64,000 nucleotides of DNA, taken from the NCBI GenBank assembly GCA_963719975.1, contig CAVRED010000001.1, forward strand, positions 62,001 through 126,000. The letters are read 5' to 3'. The notes under the pieces are model-generated. The model ran no database searches. It saw nothing but the letters and a program-made list of their open reading frames with translations, and was not told where the DNA came from. Every line of letters begins with the position of its first letter. The first letter of the stretch is position 1. The stretch comes from Poindextera sp963719975. Its GTDB lineage: Bacteria > Pseudomonadota > Alphaproteobacteria > Caulobacterales > Caulobacteraceae. Positions 57,856 to 64,000 of the stretch are shown one piece after another. The position numbers and the translations under genes are program-made.

Positions 57856-57952
57856 CGTCATCCCCCGCTGGAGCGAAGCGGAATGCGGGGGACCCATGCA
57901 CACCGGATGGATCAGGTGTTCATGGGTGGCCCGAACAAGTCGGGCCATGACG
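57856..57952 (+). repeat. cloverleaf repeat, copy A4
   Basis: A 97-bp copy between obgE and the acetyltransferase gene. All four stems are intact. Stem II differs in sequence yet pairs even further than in the other copies: ACCCATGcACACC faces GGTGTtCATGGGT, twelve pairs of thirteen, so the arm changed in concert on both sides. Confidence 0.9.
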
Positions 57953-57984
57953 GCAAGGGGAAGCTGGGAGCGCAAAGAGCAAGC

Positions 57985-58512
57985 TCACGCCAGCCGCACC
58001 ATCATGCGGGTGGGGGCCTCGGCGGCGCGGGCCTTGGAGAACAGCGGCTTGACCTCGCCGGTGTAGAGAAAGCCGGCCTTGTCCAGCACGCGGCCCGAGG
58101 CCGGGTTGTCGGCGAAGTGGCCGGCGATGGTCCAGCGGCTGGCCCAGGCGCCGTCGGCCCACTCGAGCGCGGCCCGCACGGCTTCCGTCGCCAGGCCGCG
58201 GCCCCAGTAGGGCCGGCCGATCCAGTAGCCGATCTCCGGCGCCGCCCCGTCCTTCGGATGGAAGCCAAGGATGCCGATCGCCCCCTCGTCCGCATGCTCG
58301 ATCGCGAACACCGCCTCGCGGCTTCGGTTGCGCGCCGCCATGCGCTCGAGGAACGCGTCGGCGTCGGCGCGCGTGTAGGGGAACGGCATCGAGGTCGTCA
58401 TGCGCGCGACATCGAAGTCGTTGGCGAGCACGGCCAGGCGGCCGGCGTCGGCGTGACGGGGCTCGCGCAGGCGCAGCCGTTCGGTCGTGATGGCCTCGAG
58501 CTGGTCGTCCAT
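57985..58512 (-). CDS. GNAT-family N-acetyltransferase
   Basis: A 175-residue acetyl-CoA-dependent acetyltransferase of the RimJ/RimL subgroup. ITTERLRLREPRHADAGRLA opens it, IGYWIGRPYWGRGLATEAVR is the acetyl-CoA loop (about residues 95-114), and NPASGRVLDKAGFLYTGEV is the family's second conserved block. The order obgE-acetyltransferase-rpmA-rplU recurs in alphaproteobacteria, so a ribosome-linked substrate is conceivable but unproven. Confidence 0.86.
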   Translation of the reverse strand: MDDQLEAITTERLRLREPRHADAGRLAVLANDFDVARMTTSMPFPYTRADADAFLERMAARNRSREAVFAIEHADEGAIGILGFHPKDGAAPEIGYWIGRPYWGRGLATEAVRAALEWADGAWASRWTIAGHFADNPASGRVLDKAGFLYTGEVKPLFSKARAAEAPTRMMVRLA

Positions 58513-58564
58513 GGGTCGCCTCCCTCTTGTCGGTCCCGTTCTGTTGCGGGCTCCAAACGCGTTG

Positions 58565-58593
58565 GCGGGGAGCCCGGCGTCCGGACTCCCCGC
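58565..58593 (-). terminator. second hairpin after rpmA
   Basis: GCGGGGAG (58565-58572) pairs with CTCCCCGC (58586-58593), a perfect 8-bp stem with a 13-base loop. It lies 65 bases beyond the rpmA stop on the minus strand. Together with the hairpin at 58605 it probably ends or dampens the rplU-rpmA message. No T-run. Confidence 0.45.
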
Positions 58594-58604
58594 TTCATCT
58601 CTGG

Positions 58605-58639
58605 TCCGGATCGCCTTGTTTCAATCGGCGCGATCCGGA
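58605..58639 (-). terminator. first hairpin after rpmA
   Basis: TCCGGATCGC (58605-58614) and GCGATCCGGA (58630-58639) form a perfect 10-bp stem with a 15-base loop, starting 18 bases past the rpmA stop. Likely terminator or 3'-end protector of the rplU-rpmA message, though no T-tract follows on the minus strand. Confidence 0.55.
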
Positions 58640-58657
58640 GAAAATCTCTGGAGCGGC

Positions 58658-58930
58658 CTAGGTTTTGGCCGGCATCGCGGCCGGTACGATGGCCACGTAG
58701 GTGCGGTCGTCGCGTCGGGTGGTGAACTTCACCGCCCCGGTCGCTGTCGCAAACAGCGTGTGGTCCTTGCCGAGGCCGACATTGTCGCCCGGCCAGAACT
58801 TGGTGCCGCGCTGACGCACGATGATCGAGCCGGCGTTCACCTGCTCCCCGCCGAACCGCTTCACGCCCAGGCGCTGGCCGGCCAAGTCGCGCCCGTTGCG
58901 CGAGGAGCCGCCGGATTTCTTGTGAGCCAT
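58658..58930 (-). CDS. rpmA: 50S ribosomal protein L27
   Basis: L27 reaches towards the peptidyl-transferase centre. The 90-residue product has the conserved start AHKKSGGSSRNGRDLAGQRL, GSIIVRQRGTKFWPGDNVGL and GAVKFTTRRDDRTYVAIVP. No N-terminal extension for Prp-type cleavage is present. ATG 58930 lies 3 bases after the rplU stop; the two are an operon. Confidence 0.97.
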   Translation of the reverse strand: MAHKKSGGSSRNGRDLAGQRLGVKRFGGEQVNAGSIIVRQRGTKFWPGDNVGLGKDHTLFATATGAVKFTTRRDDRTYVAIVPAAMPAKT

Positions 58931-58933
58931 GGA

Positions 58934-59629
58934 TCAGCTCTCCTTGGACTTGGCCGGCTTCTTCGGCGCGGCTTTCGCGGCTTTGGGCGCAGGCGCGGCT
59001 TTGGCTTTGGGCTCAGCCTTGGCCTTCGCGGCCGGCTCGGCCTTCGCTTTGGGCGCGGGCTTGGCCTTGGGTTCCGCCTTCGCCTTGGTCGCAGGTGCGG
59101 GCTCGGCCTTCGCCGGCGCCTTGGCGCGCGCGGTCTTCGCCGCGGGCGCCTTGGGCTCTTCCACCGGCGCCGGGGCGGCCTTGGGCGCGGGCTTCGGCTT
59201 CGCGGCCTTTGCCGGCGCGGCCTCGGCGGCGACGACGATCGCTTCGCCGCGGGCGCGGGCGTTCAGGACCGCGCGGGGCGTCAGGTCGACGGTCCCCTCC
59301 CAAGTCTCCGAGCGCTTGCCGCCGGCGATGGCGGTGACGCGCAGCACGCTCTCCCACTGCCGGTGTCCGCCCGTACGGCGATAGCCCTGGCGGCGGATCT
59401 TCTTGAAGACTTTGACCTTGTCGCCCTTGCGGGTCTCGATCAGCGTCGCTTCCACCTTGGCGCTGGCGACCAGCGGCGCGCCCACGGTCACCTCGCTCCC
59501 GTCGCCCAGCATCAGCACGCGTTCGAACGCGACCTTCGCGCCGACGTCGCCGGCCAGCTTCTCGACGACGATGAGGTCGCCGGGCTTGACCCGGTACTGT
59601 TTGCCGCCGGTTTCGATGACCGCGTACAT
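58934..59629 (-). CDS. rplU: 50S ribosomal protein L21 with long C-terminal extension
   Basis: The first ~103 residues are a normal L21: MYAVIETGGKQYRVKPGDLI, VLMLGDGSEVTVGAPLVAS, and the signature IRRQGYRRTGGHRQWESVLR. A further ~128 residues follow, first a short link (WEGTVDLTPRAVLNARARGE) and then a run made almost only of Ala, Lys, Pro and Glu in short repeats such as AKAEPKAKPAPK. L21 of Caulobacter relatives is also extended, as far as I recall, but the tail's role is unknown. First gene of rplU-rpmA. Confidence 0.95.
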   Translation of the reverse strand: MYAVIETGGKQYRVKPGDLIVVEKLAGDVGAKVAFERVLMLGDGSEVTVGAPLVASAKVEATLIETRKGDKVKVFKKIRRQGYRRTGGHRQWESVLRVTAIAGGKRSETWEGTVDLTPRAVLNARARGEAIVVAAEAAPAKAAKPKPAPKAAPAPVEEPKAPAAKTARAKAPAKAEPAPATKAKAEPKAKPAPKAKAEPAAKAKAEPKAKAAPAPKAAKAAPKKPAKSKES

Positions 59630-59660
59630 GGCCTTGGACGTCCTGAAGCGAAATGAAAGC

Positions 59661-59684
59661 CGCCCGCGAGCGAGCCCGCGGGCG
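59661..59684 (-). promoter_or_regulatory. hairpin in the rplU 5' leader
   Basis: CGCCCGCG (59661-59668) and CGCGGGCG (59677-59684) make a perfect 8-bp stem with an 8-base loop, within the predicted 5' untranslated region 30-55 bases ahead of the rplU start. It begins only a few bases after the predicted transcript start. It may regulate or protect the message; not a known leader family that I can name. Confidence 0.45.
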
Positions 59685-59694
59685 AGGGAGGCGT

Positions 59695-59722
59695 CTTATA
59701 CAGACGAGGCCTTTGAAGTCAA
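59695..59722 (-). promoter_or_regulatory. promoter of rplU-rpmA
   Basis: On the minus strand TTGACT (59722-59717) and TATAAG (59700-59695) are 16 bases apart, a near-consensus housekeeping promoter and the clearest in the window. The predicted start is near 59688, giving a ~58-base leader with a hairpin. Confidence 0.65.
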
Positions 59723-59746
59723 CGCGAGCCGCCCGCCGGGCGCGTT

Positions 59747-61351
59747 TCACGCCACCGCGAACGCGCCTTCGACGAAGCGGTCGCGCAGCACGAACTTCTG
59801 GATCTTGCCCGAGCCGGTCAACGGCCACTCGGTGACCGCGATCCAGTGGGCCGGCGTCTTCTGCGGGGCGATGTGCGCCCGGCAGTGGGCGCGGAGCGCG
59901 CCTTCGTCCAGCGCAGCGCCAGGCGCGAGCCGCACGAAGCAGGCGACGACCTCGCCCCAGCGCTCGTCTGGCACGCCGACGACGGCGACCTCGACCACGT
60001 CAGGGTGCTCCAGGAGAATGTTCTCGATCTCGGCGGGGAAGAGGTTCTCGCCGCCGCGGATGATCATCTCCTTCACCCGGCCGGTGACCCGCACATAGCC
60101 GCGCGCGTCCATGGTCCCAAGGTCGCCGGTGTGCAGCCAGCGGTCCTGGTCGATCGCATCGGCCGTCGCCTTCGGATTGTCGTTGTAACCCAGCATCACG
60201 CAGTAGCCGCGGGCGCAAATCTCCCCGATCTCGCCCACCGGAACCACGGTGTTGGTCCCTGGATCGCGGATCGAGATCTCGGTCTGCACCGAGGGCTGGC
60301 CCACGGTCTCCGAGGAGTCCTCGAAGCTGTCCGTCGCCTTGATCTGCGTGACGATCGGCGAGCTCTCCGTCTGGCCGTAGACCGTCTCGAAGTCGCAGCC
60401 GAACAGCTGGCGCACCCGCCGGATCAGCTCGGGCGGCACCATCGCGCCGCCGGAGATGGCGATGCGCACCGAGGCGAGGTCGCGCGGGCTCGCGGCCTGC
60501 GCCTCGCACAGCCCGACCAGCATCGTCGGCACGCCGAGCAGGAGCTCCACCCGCTCGGACTGCATGAGGTCCAACAGGCGCGGCGGATCGAACAGCTTGG
60601 CGATGATCATGCGGCAGCCGAACTGCACCGAGCCCAGCGTCAGGAAGGCGCAGCCCGAGGTGTGGAACATCGGCATGAAGTTCAGCACCGTCTCGCCTTC
60701 GCGGACCAGGGCGCGATTGAAGGCCATGCGGGCGTTGTTGGTCAGACCCCTGTGGTGCAAGAGCGCGCCCTTGGGAAAGCCCGTGGTGCCGGAGGTGTAC
60801 TGGACCTGCGCGGGGTCTTCGGCCTTGACCTCGGGCAGCGGCCGCTCGGCGGCGCCGCGGGCGAAGAGCGCCGCCGCGTCGGTCATGTCGACCACCTCGC
60901 GCAGCGTCTGGATCTCGGCCGCGACCTCGGCGGCGATCTCCGCCATCGGGTTGCCGCGGTACTCGGGCACAAGGAACAGGCCCGACGCGCGCGACTGCTC
61001 GAGCACGAACTTGAGCTCGCGCGGGCGGTAGGCCGGGTTGGCGGTGACCAGCGTCAGACCCGCGAGTCCCGCGGCGTACTCCAGGATCACCCATTCGGGC
61101 ACGTTGGGCGCCCACACGCAGATGCGCTCGCCAGGGGCGTAGCGGGAGGCCAGCGCCACTGCCAGGCGCTCGGCGTCGGCGAGCAGCGTCGCGTAGGTCC
61201 AGCGGCGGCGCAGCACGCAGTCCATGTCGGCCTCGACCAGGGCGACCGCGTCCGGCCAGCGGCTGGCGGCGTCGCGCAGCAACCCGCCGACGGTGGTCTC
61301 CAGGACCGGCTCGCTGGTGTCGGCGGGCCAATAGCTCCCGGTCAGGCTCAT
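59747..61351 (-). CDS. AMP-binding acyl-CoA synthetase
   Basis: A 534-residue ANL-family enzyme that activates a carboxylic acid with ATP and CoA. The P-loop-like motif is YTSGTTGFPKGALLHH (about residue 190), the acyl-adenylate motif VYGQTESSPIVTQI (about 335), the hinge TGDLGTMDARGYVRVTGRVK (about 420), and the catalytic lysine lies in TGSGKIQKFVLRD near the end. Similarity is to medium/long-chain fatty acyl-CoA synthetases; the substrate is not certain. A strong ribosome site (GGGGGAGA) precedes ATG 61351. Divergent from the CobW-type gene. Confidence 0.9.
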   Translation of the reverse strand: MSLTGSYWPADTSEPVLETTVGGLLRDAASRWPDAVALVEADMDCVLRRRWTYATLLADAERLAVALASRYAPGERICVWAPNVPEWVILEYAAGLAGLTLVTANPAYRPRELKFVLEQSRASGLFLVPEYRGNPMAEIAAEVAAEIQTLREVVDMTDAAALFARGAAERPLPEVKAEDPAQVQYTSGTTGFPKGALLHHRGLTNNARMAFNRALVREGETVLNFMPMFHTSGCAFLTLGSVQFGCRMIIAKLFDPPRLLDLMQSERVELLLGVPTMLVGLCEAQAASPRDLASVRIAISGGAMVPPELIRRVRQLFGCDFETVYGQTESSPIVTQIKATDSFEDSSETVGQPSVQTEISIRDPGTNTVVPVGEIGEICARGYCVMLGYNDNPKATADAIDQDRWLHTGDLGTMDARGYVRVTGRVKEMIIRGGENLFPAEIENILLEHPDVVEVAVVGVPDERWGEVVACFVRLAPGAALDEGALRAHCRAHIAPQKTPAHWIAVTEWPLTGSGKIQKFVLRDRFVEGAFAVA

Positions 61352-61465
61352 CCACGTCTCCCCCAAGATCGGGCAAAGTCTCTCACACGCTCCCGGGCAA
61401 AGGCAAAGGGCGCTCGCTCCGGCCCTGCCTTTAAGCGAAGGCCGTTCGCACCTAAGTTGCGCGCC

Positions 61466-62512
61466 ATGAGCGAGACTCCACGCACGCCGGTGACCGTGCT
61501 CACCGGCTATCTCGGGGCGGGCAAGACCACGCTCCTGAACCGCATCCTCTCGGAGGATCACGGCCGCCGCTACGCCGTCATCGTCAACGAGTTCGGCGAG
61601 ATCGGCATCGACAACGACCTCATCGTCGGCGCCGACGAAGAGGTGTTCGAGATGTCGAACGGCTGCGTCTGCTGCACCGTGCGCGGCGACCTGATCCGCG
61701 TCTTACAGGGGCTGGCCAAGCGCAAGGGCGGCTTCGACGCCATCGTGGTCGAGACCACGGGCCTGGCCGATCCCGGCCCGGTGGCCCAGACCTTCTTCGT
61801 CGACGAGGACGTCAAGGCCCGGACCGTGCTCGACAGCGTCACCACCGTCGTCGACGCCAAGCACATGCTCGCCCGGCTGGACGACAGCCGCGAGGCGCGC
61901 GAGCAGATCGCCTTCGCCGACCAGATCATCCTCAACAAGACCGACCTCGTGGCCGAAGGCGATCTCGTCGCGCTGGAGGCCCGCCTTCGCCGGATGAACC
62001 CGCTCGCGCCGATCCACCGCGCCCAGCGCTCCAACGTGCCGCTCGAGGCGATCCTCGGCCGCGGCGGCTTCGACCTGGACCGCATCCTCACGCTCGAGCC
62101 GGAGTTCCTCAATCCGGCGCACGGCGAGCCGGGTCACGTGCACGACGAGGACTGCGAGCACGATCACGGGCACGATCACGGGCACGGCCACGAACACCAC
62201 GACCACGTCCACGACGACGACATCAAAGGCGTGGCCCTGACCCTCGACGCGCCGGTGAACGGCGCGGCGGTCAGCCGCTGGCTGAGCGAGCTCCTGGCCG
62301 CGCAGGGACCCGACATCCTGCGCGCCAAGGGCATCGTGAACGTGAAGGGCGAGGACCGCCGCCTGGTGTTTCAGGCCGTCCACATGATCCTGGAAGGCGA
62401 CCTCCAGCGGCCATGGCGCGACGACGAGGCGCGCACGAGCCGCATGGTCTTCATCGGCCGTAATCTGGATGAAGCGGCGCTCCGCGCCGGCTTCGAGGCC
62501 TGCGCCGCCTAA
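61466..62512 (+). CDS. CobW/COG0523-family metal-chaperone GTPase
   Basis: A G3E GTPase of the CobW/ZNG1/P47K family, thought to deliver zinc, cobalt or another metal to client proteins. The Walker A is VLTGYLGAGKTTLLNRIL (about residues 11-28), the metal motif GCVCCTV places C67, C69 and C70, and IILNKTDLV is the base-recognition motif. Residues ~219-252 carry a His-rich loop with about 13 histidines. The C-terminal CobW_C domain follows (KGVALTLDAPVNGAAVSRWL). TTAAGCG and CCTAAGTT lie so that transcription may begin one base before ATG 61466, a possible leaderless message. Next to exbD and a WD40 gene. Confidence 0.91.
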   Translation: MSETPRTPVTVLTGYLGAGKTTLLNRILSEDHGRRYAVIVNEFGEIGIDNDLIVGADEEVFEMSNGCVCCTVRGDLIRVLQGLAKRKGGFDAIVVETTGLADPGPVAQTFFVDEDVKARTVLDSVTTVVDAKHMLARLDDSREAREQIAFADQIILNKTDLVAEGDLVALEARLRRMNPLAPIHRAQRSNVPLEAILGRGGFDLDRILTLEPEFLNPAHGEPGHVHDEDCEHDHGHDHGHGHEHHDHVHDDDIKGVALTLDAPVNGAAVSRWLSELLAAQGPDILRAKGIVNVKGEDRRLVFQAVHMILEGDLQRPWRDDEARTSRMVFIGRNLDEAALRAGFEACAA

Positions 62513-62955
62513 GCGCCGGGCACGTTCTCGGTGATCAGCGCGACCTTGTAGAAGCCGTCGGTCTGCAGCTGGTTCACCACCTCCATGAAGTCCTTGTACT
62601 TCACGGTGCGGTCGGCGCGGATCAGGACGTTCTGCGACTGCGGATTGGAGCCGCCGAAGGCGCGCGTCAGGTCGCCGCCCAACGTGGCCAGCGAGGTGCT
62701 GGTGTTGTTCCCCTTGATCACCAGCGTGAGCTTGGAGTCCTCGCCGATCGACAGGTAGGTCGGCTTGTCGTTCGGATTCTGGTTCTCCTGCGCCGGCGGC
62801 AGGTCGATCTTGATCGCCACCGTCGCCAGCGGGATCGACACCATGAAGATGATCAGCAGCACCAGCATCACGTCGACGAACGGCGTGACGTTGATGTCGG
62901 CGTTCTGGCCGAGCTCGTATTTCCCGCCCTTCTTGCCGCCAAGCTTGACTGCCAT
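62509..62955 (-). CDS. exbD: ExbD/TolR-family biopolymer transport protein
   Basis: A 148-residue inner-membrane protein with one N-terminal membrane helix (VDVMLVLLIIFMVSIPLATV) preceded by INVTPFVDVML, where the Asp is the proton-path residue, and a periplasmic domain ending TDGFYKVALITENVPGA. With ExbB it would power TonB-dependent uptake. No exbB is next to it: upstream lies a divergent WD40 gene and downstream the convergent CobW-type gene, with which the stops overlap by 4 bases. Confidence 0.9.
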   Translation of the reverse strand: MAVKLGGKKGGKYELGQNADINVTPFVDVMLVLLIIFMVSIPLATVAIKIDLPPAQENQNPNDKPTYLSIGEDSKLTLVIKGNNTSTSLATLGGDLTRAFGGSNPQSQNVLIRADRTVKYKDFMEVVNQLQTDGFYKVALITENVPGA

Positions 62956-62985
62956 TCACTCGTTCTCCGCCTGCGCGCGGCCGTC

Positions 62986-63014
62986 TTGGTCCGCGCGGTT
63001 TGCGCGACTAGAAC
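62986..63014 (+). promoter_or_regulatory. candidate promoter of the WD40 gene
   Basis: TTGGTCC (62986-62992) and ACTAGAAC (63007-63014) are 14 bases apart and fit TTGACGS-N10-14-GCTANAWC with few mismatches. The predicted start near 63021 leaves a ~33-base leader before ATG 63054. Confidence 0.5.
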
Positions 63015-63053
63015 CATGAATGCCCCCGTCTCGTAAAGCCCAAGCCAACCCCG

Positions 63054-64000
63054 ATGACTCTGGACGCCTACGTCACCGAAGCCCTGTTCGACCGATCGGG
63101 CGCCGCCTGGTTCGCGCTCGGCGACGGGAGCGTGGCCCGCGAGGGCGGCGAGCGGATCGAAGCGCACGCGGGCGGGGCGATCCTGGCCGCCGTCCCGCAT
63201 CCGAGCGGCGAGGGGCTGGTGACCGGCGGCGACGACGGGCGGCTGGTCTGGACAAGGGCGGGCGCGACGAAAGGTCTCGCCGAGTTCAAGGGCCGCTGGA
63301 TCGACGTGGTGGCGACGAGCGCGGAGTCGGGGCTGATCGCCTTCGGCGCCGGGCGCGAGGCGCGGGTGCTCGACGCCAAGGACGCGGCTTTCGAGCGCGT
63401 CTTCGCCCACGAGAAATCGGTGGCGAGCCTCGCCTTCGATCCGCGCGGCCGGCGCCTGGCGGCGGCCACCTACGGCGGCGCGGTGCTCTGGTACGCCCGC
63501 ATCGCCGAGCAGAAGCCGGTGCTGCTCAAGTGGCCAGGCAGCCACATCCTGGTCGTGTTCAGCCCGGACGGCCGGTTTCTGATGTCCTCGATGCAGGAGA
63601 ACGAGCTGCACGGCTGGCGGCTCGCCGACGGCAAGGACCTGCGCATGGGCGGCTATCCGGCCAAGGTGAAGAGCCTGGTCTTCCTCTCCAAGGGCATGCT
63701 CATGGCCACCGCCGGCGCGCCGGGCGCGGTCGTCTGGCCGTTCGCCGGGGCCGACGGGCCGATGGGCAAGGAGGCCGCCGAGATCGGCTTCGACGAAGGC
63801 TCGCTGGTCGCCCGCGTCGCCGCCGCGCCCGACCGCACCGTGCTGGCGGCGGGCCTCGAGCGACGGCCGCGTCTGGGCCTGCGACCTCACCTCCCGCCGG
63901 CTCGAGCCGGTCAAGGCGGAGCCAGGCCCCCCGATCACCGCCCTCGCCATGTCCGCCGGACGCCAAACGCCTCGCCTGGGGCGACGAAGACGGCGGCGCC
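63054..64000 (+). CDS. WD40-repeat protein, truncated by the window end and frameshifted
   Basis: A beta-propeller protein without signal peptide. Blades are marked by repeated segments such as HPSGEGLVTGGDDGRLVWTR, EKSVASLAFDPRGRRLAAAT, YGGAVLWYARIAE and LVVFSPDGRFLMSSMQENEL. After LAAG near 63855 one extra base breaks the frame; the next frame continues SSDGRVWACDLTSRRLEPVK. A second extra base near 63958 breaks it again before DAKRLAWGDEDGG, which runs off the end. A WD40 gene beside a CobW-type GTPase recurs in alphaproteobacteria in my memory, so a part in metal delivery is possible but unproven. Confidence 0.82.
   Translation, partial: MTLDAYVTEALFDRSGAAWFALGDGSVAREGGERIEAHAGGAILAAVPHPSGEGLVTGGDDGRLVWTRAGATKGLAEFKGRWIDVVATSAESGLIAFGAGREARVLDAKDAAFERVFAHEKSVASLAFDPRGRRLAAATYGGAVLWYARIAEQKPVLLKWPGSHILVVFSPDGRFLMSSMQENELHGWRLADGKDLRMGGYPAKVKSLVFLSKGMLMATAGAPGAVVWPFAGADGPMGKEAAEIGFDEGSLVARVAAAPDRTVLAAGLERRPRLGLRPHLPPARAGQGGARPPDHRPRHVRRTPNASPGATKTAA

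Overview
The window is one contiguous piece of a GC-rich chromosome from an alphaproteobacterium, most likely a member of Caulobacterales (Caulobacter/Phenylobacterium relatives). This rests on several gene blocks typical of that class: a FYDLN-family gene divergent from aroA-cmk-rpsA-ihfB; trpF-trpB-trpA-accD-folC; sucC-sucD-sucA-sucB-lpdA; atpHAGDC without the F0 genes; and rplU-rpmA / obgE-proB-proA-nadD-rsfS-rlmH-envC-ctpA. It also rests on an AccD without a zinc finger, an alanine/lysine-rich N-terminal extension on AtpD, and promoters of the form TTGnCnn-N13/14-nCTAnnnn. The genus is an inference. No phage, plasmid, transposase or CRISPR genes were seen; almost everything is core metabolism and information processing.

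Layout. 0-1.6 kb: tail of a MetE-like methyltransferase, pobA, tRNA-Ala(GGC). 1.7-7.4 kb: FYDLN protein, aroA, cmk, rpsA, ihfB, mscL, a VOC protein. 7.5-13.9 kb: tryptophan operon running into accD and folC, then argE. 13.8-22.5 kb: queG, a glutathione transferase, a cation efflux gene, galE divergent from a sugar aminotransferase and an acyltransferase, then small enzymes and a CitE-like lyase. 22.6-26 kb: a single 1,138-residue protein joining a GH18-like domain, a NodB-type deacetylase and a GT2 glycosyltransferase. 26.1-33.8 kb: the TCA-cycle block from succinyl-CoA synthetase to the 2-oxoglutarate dehydrogenase complex. 34-41.6 kb: xerC, DUF484 gene, priA, a drug-efflux MFS gene, a cyclophilin and a double hot-dog thioesterase. 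41.8-46.6 kb: F1 ATP synthase. 46.8-59.6 kb: a long minus-strand run of hydrolase, rppH, yibQ-like, ctpA, envC-like, rlmH, rsfS, nadD, proA, proB, obgE, an acetyltransferase, rpmA and rplU. 59.7-64 kb: an acyl-CoA synthetase, a CobW-type metal GTPase, a lone ExbD and a WD40 protein cut by the window end.

The most unusual content is between the genes. Four full copies (and one fragment) of a ~97-bp element fold on paper into a perfect four-way-junction cloverleaf, with compensatory base changes between copies. Four other hairpins have long arms built from 9-bp repeat units; three of the four arm sequences differ while the architecture stays the same. In one place a cloverleaf sits inside the loop of a 9-bp-unit hairpin. 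Two further hairpin-rich repeats sit between convergent genes.

A caution: six genes (mscL, the CDF transporter, the acyltransferase, atpD, the envC-like gene and the WD40 gene) carry about nine single-base frame breaks, nearly all one extra base. Because atpD is essential, many of these are probably sequence errors rather than real pseudogenes.
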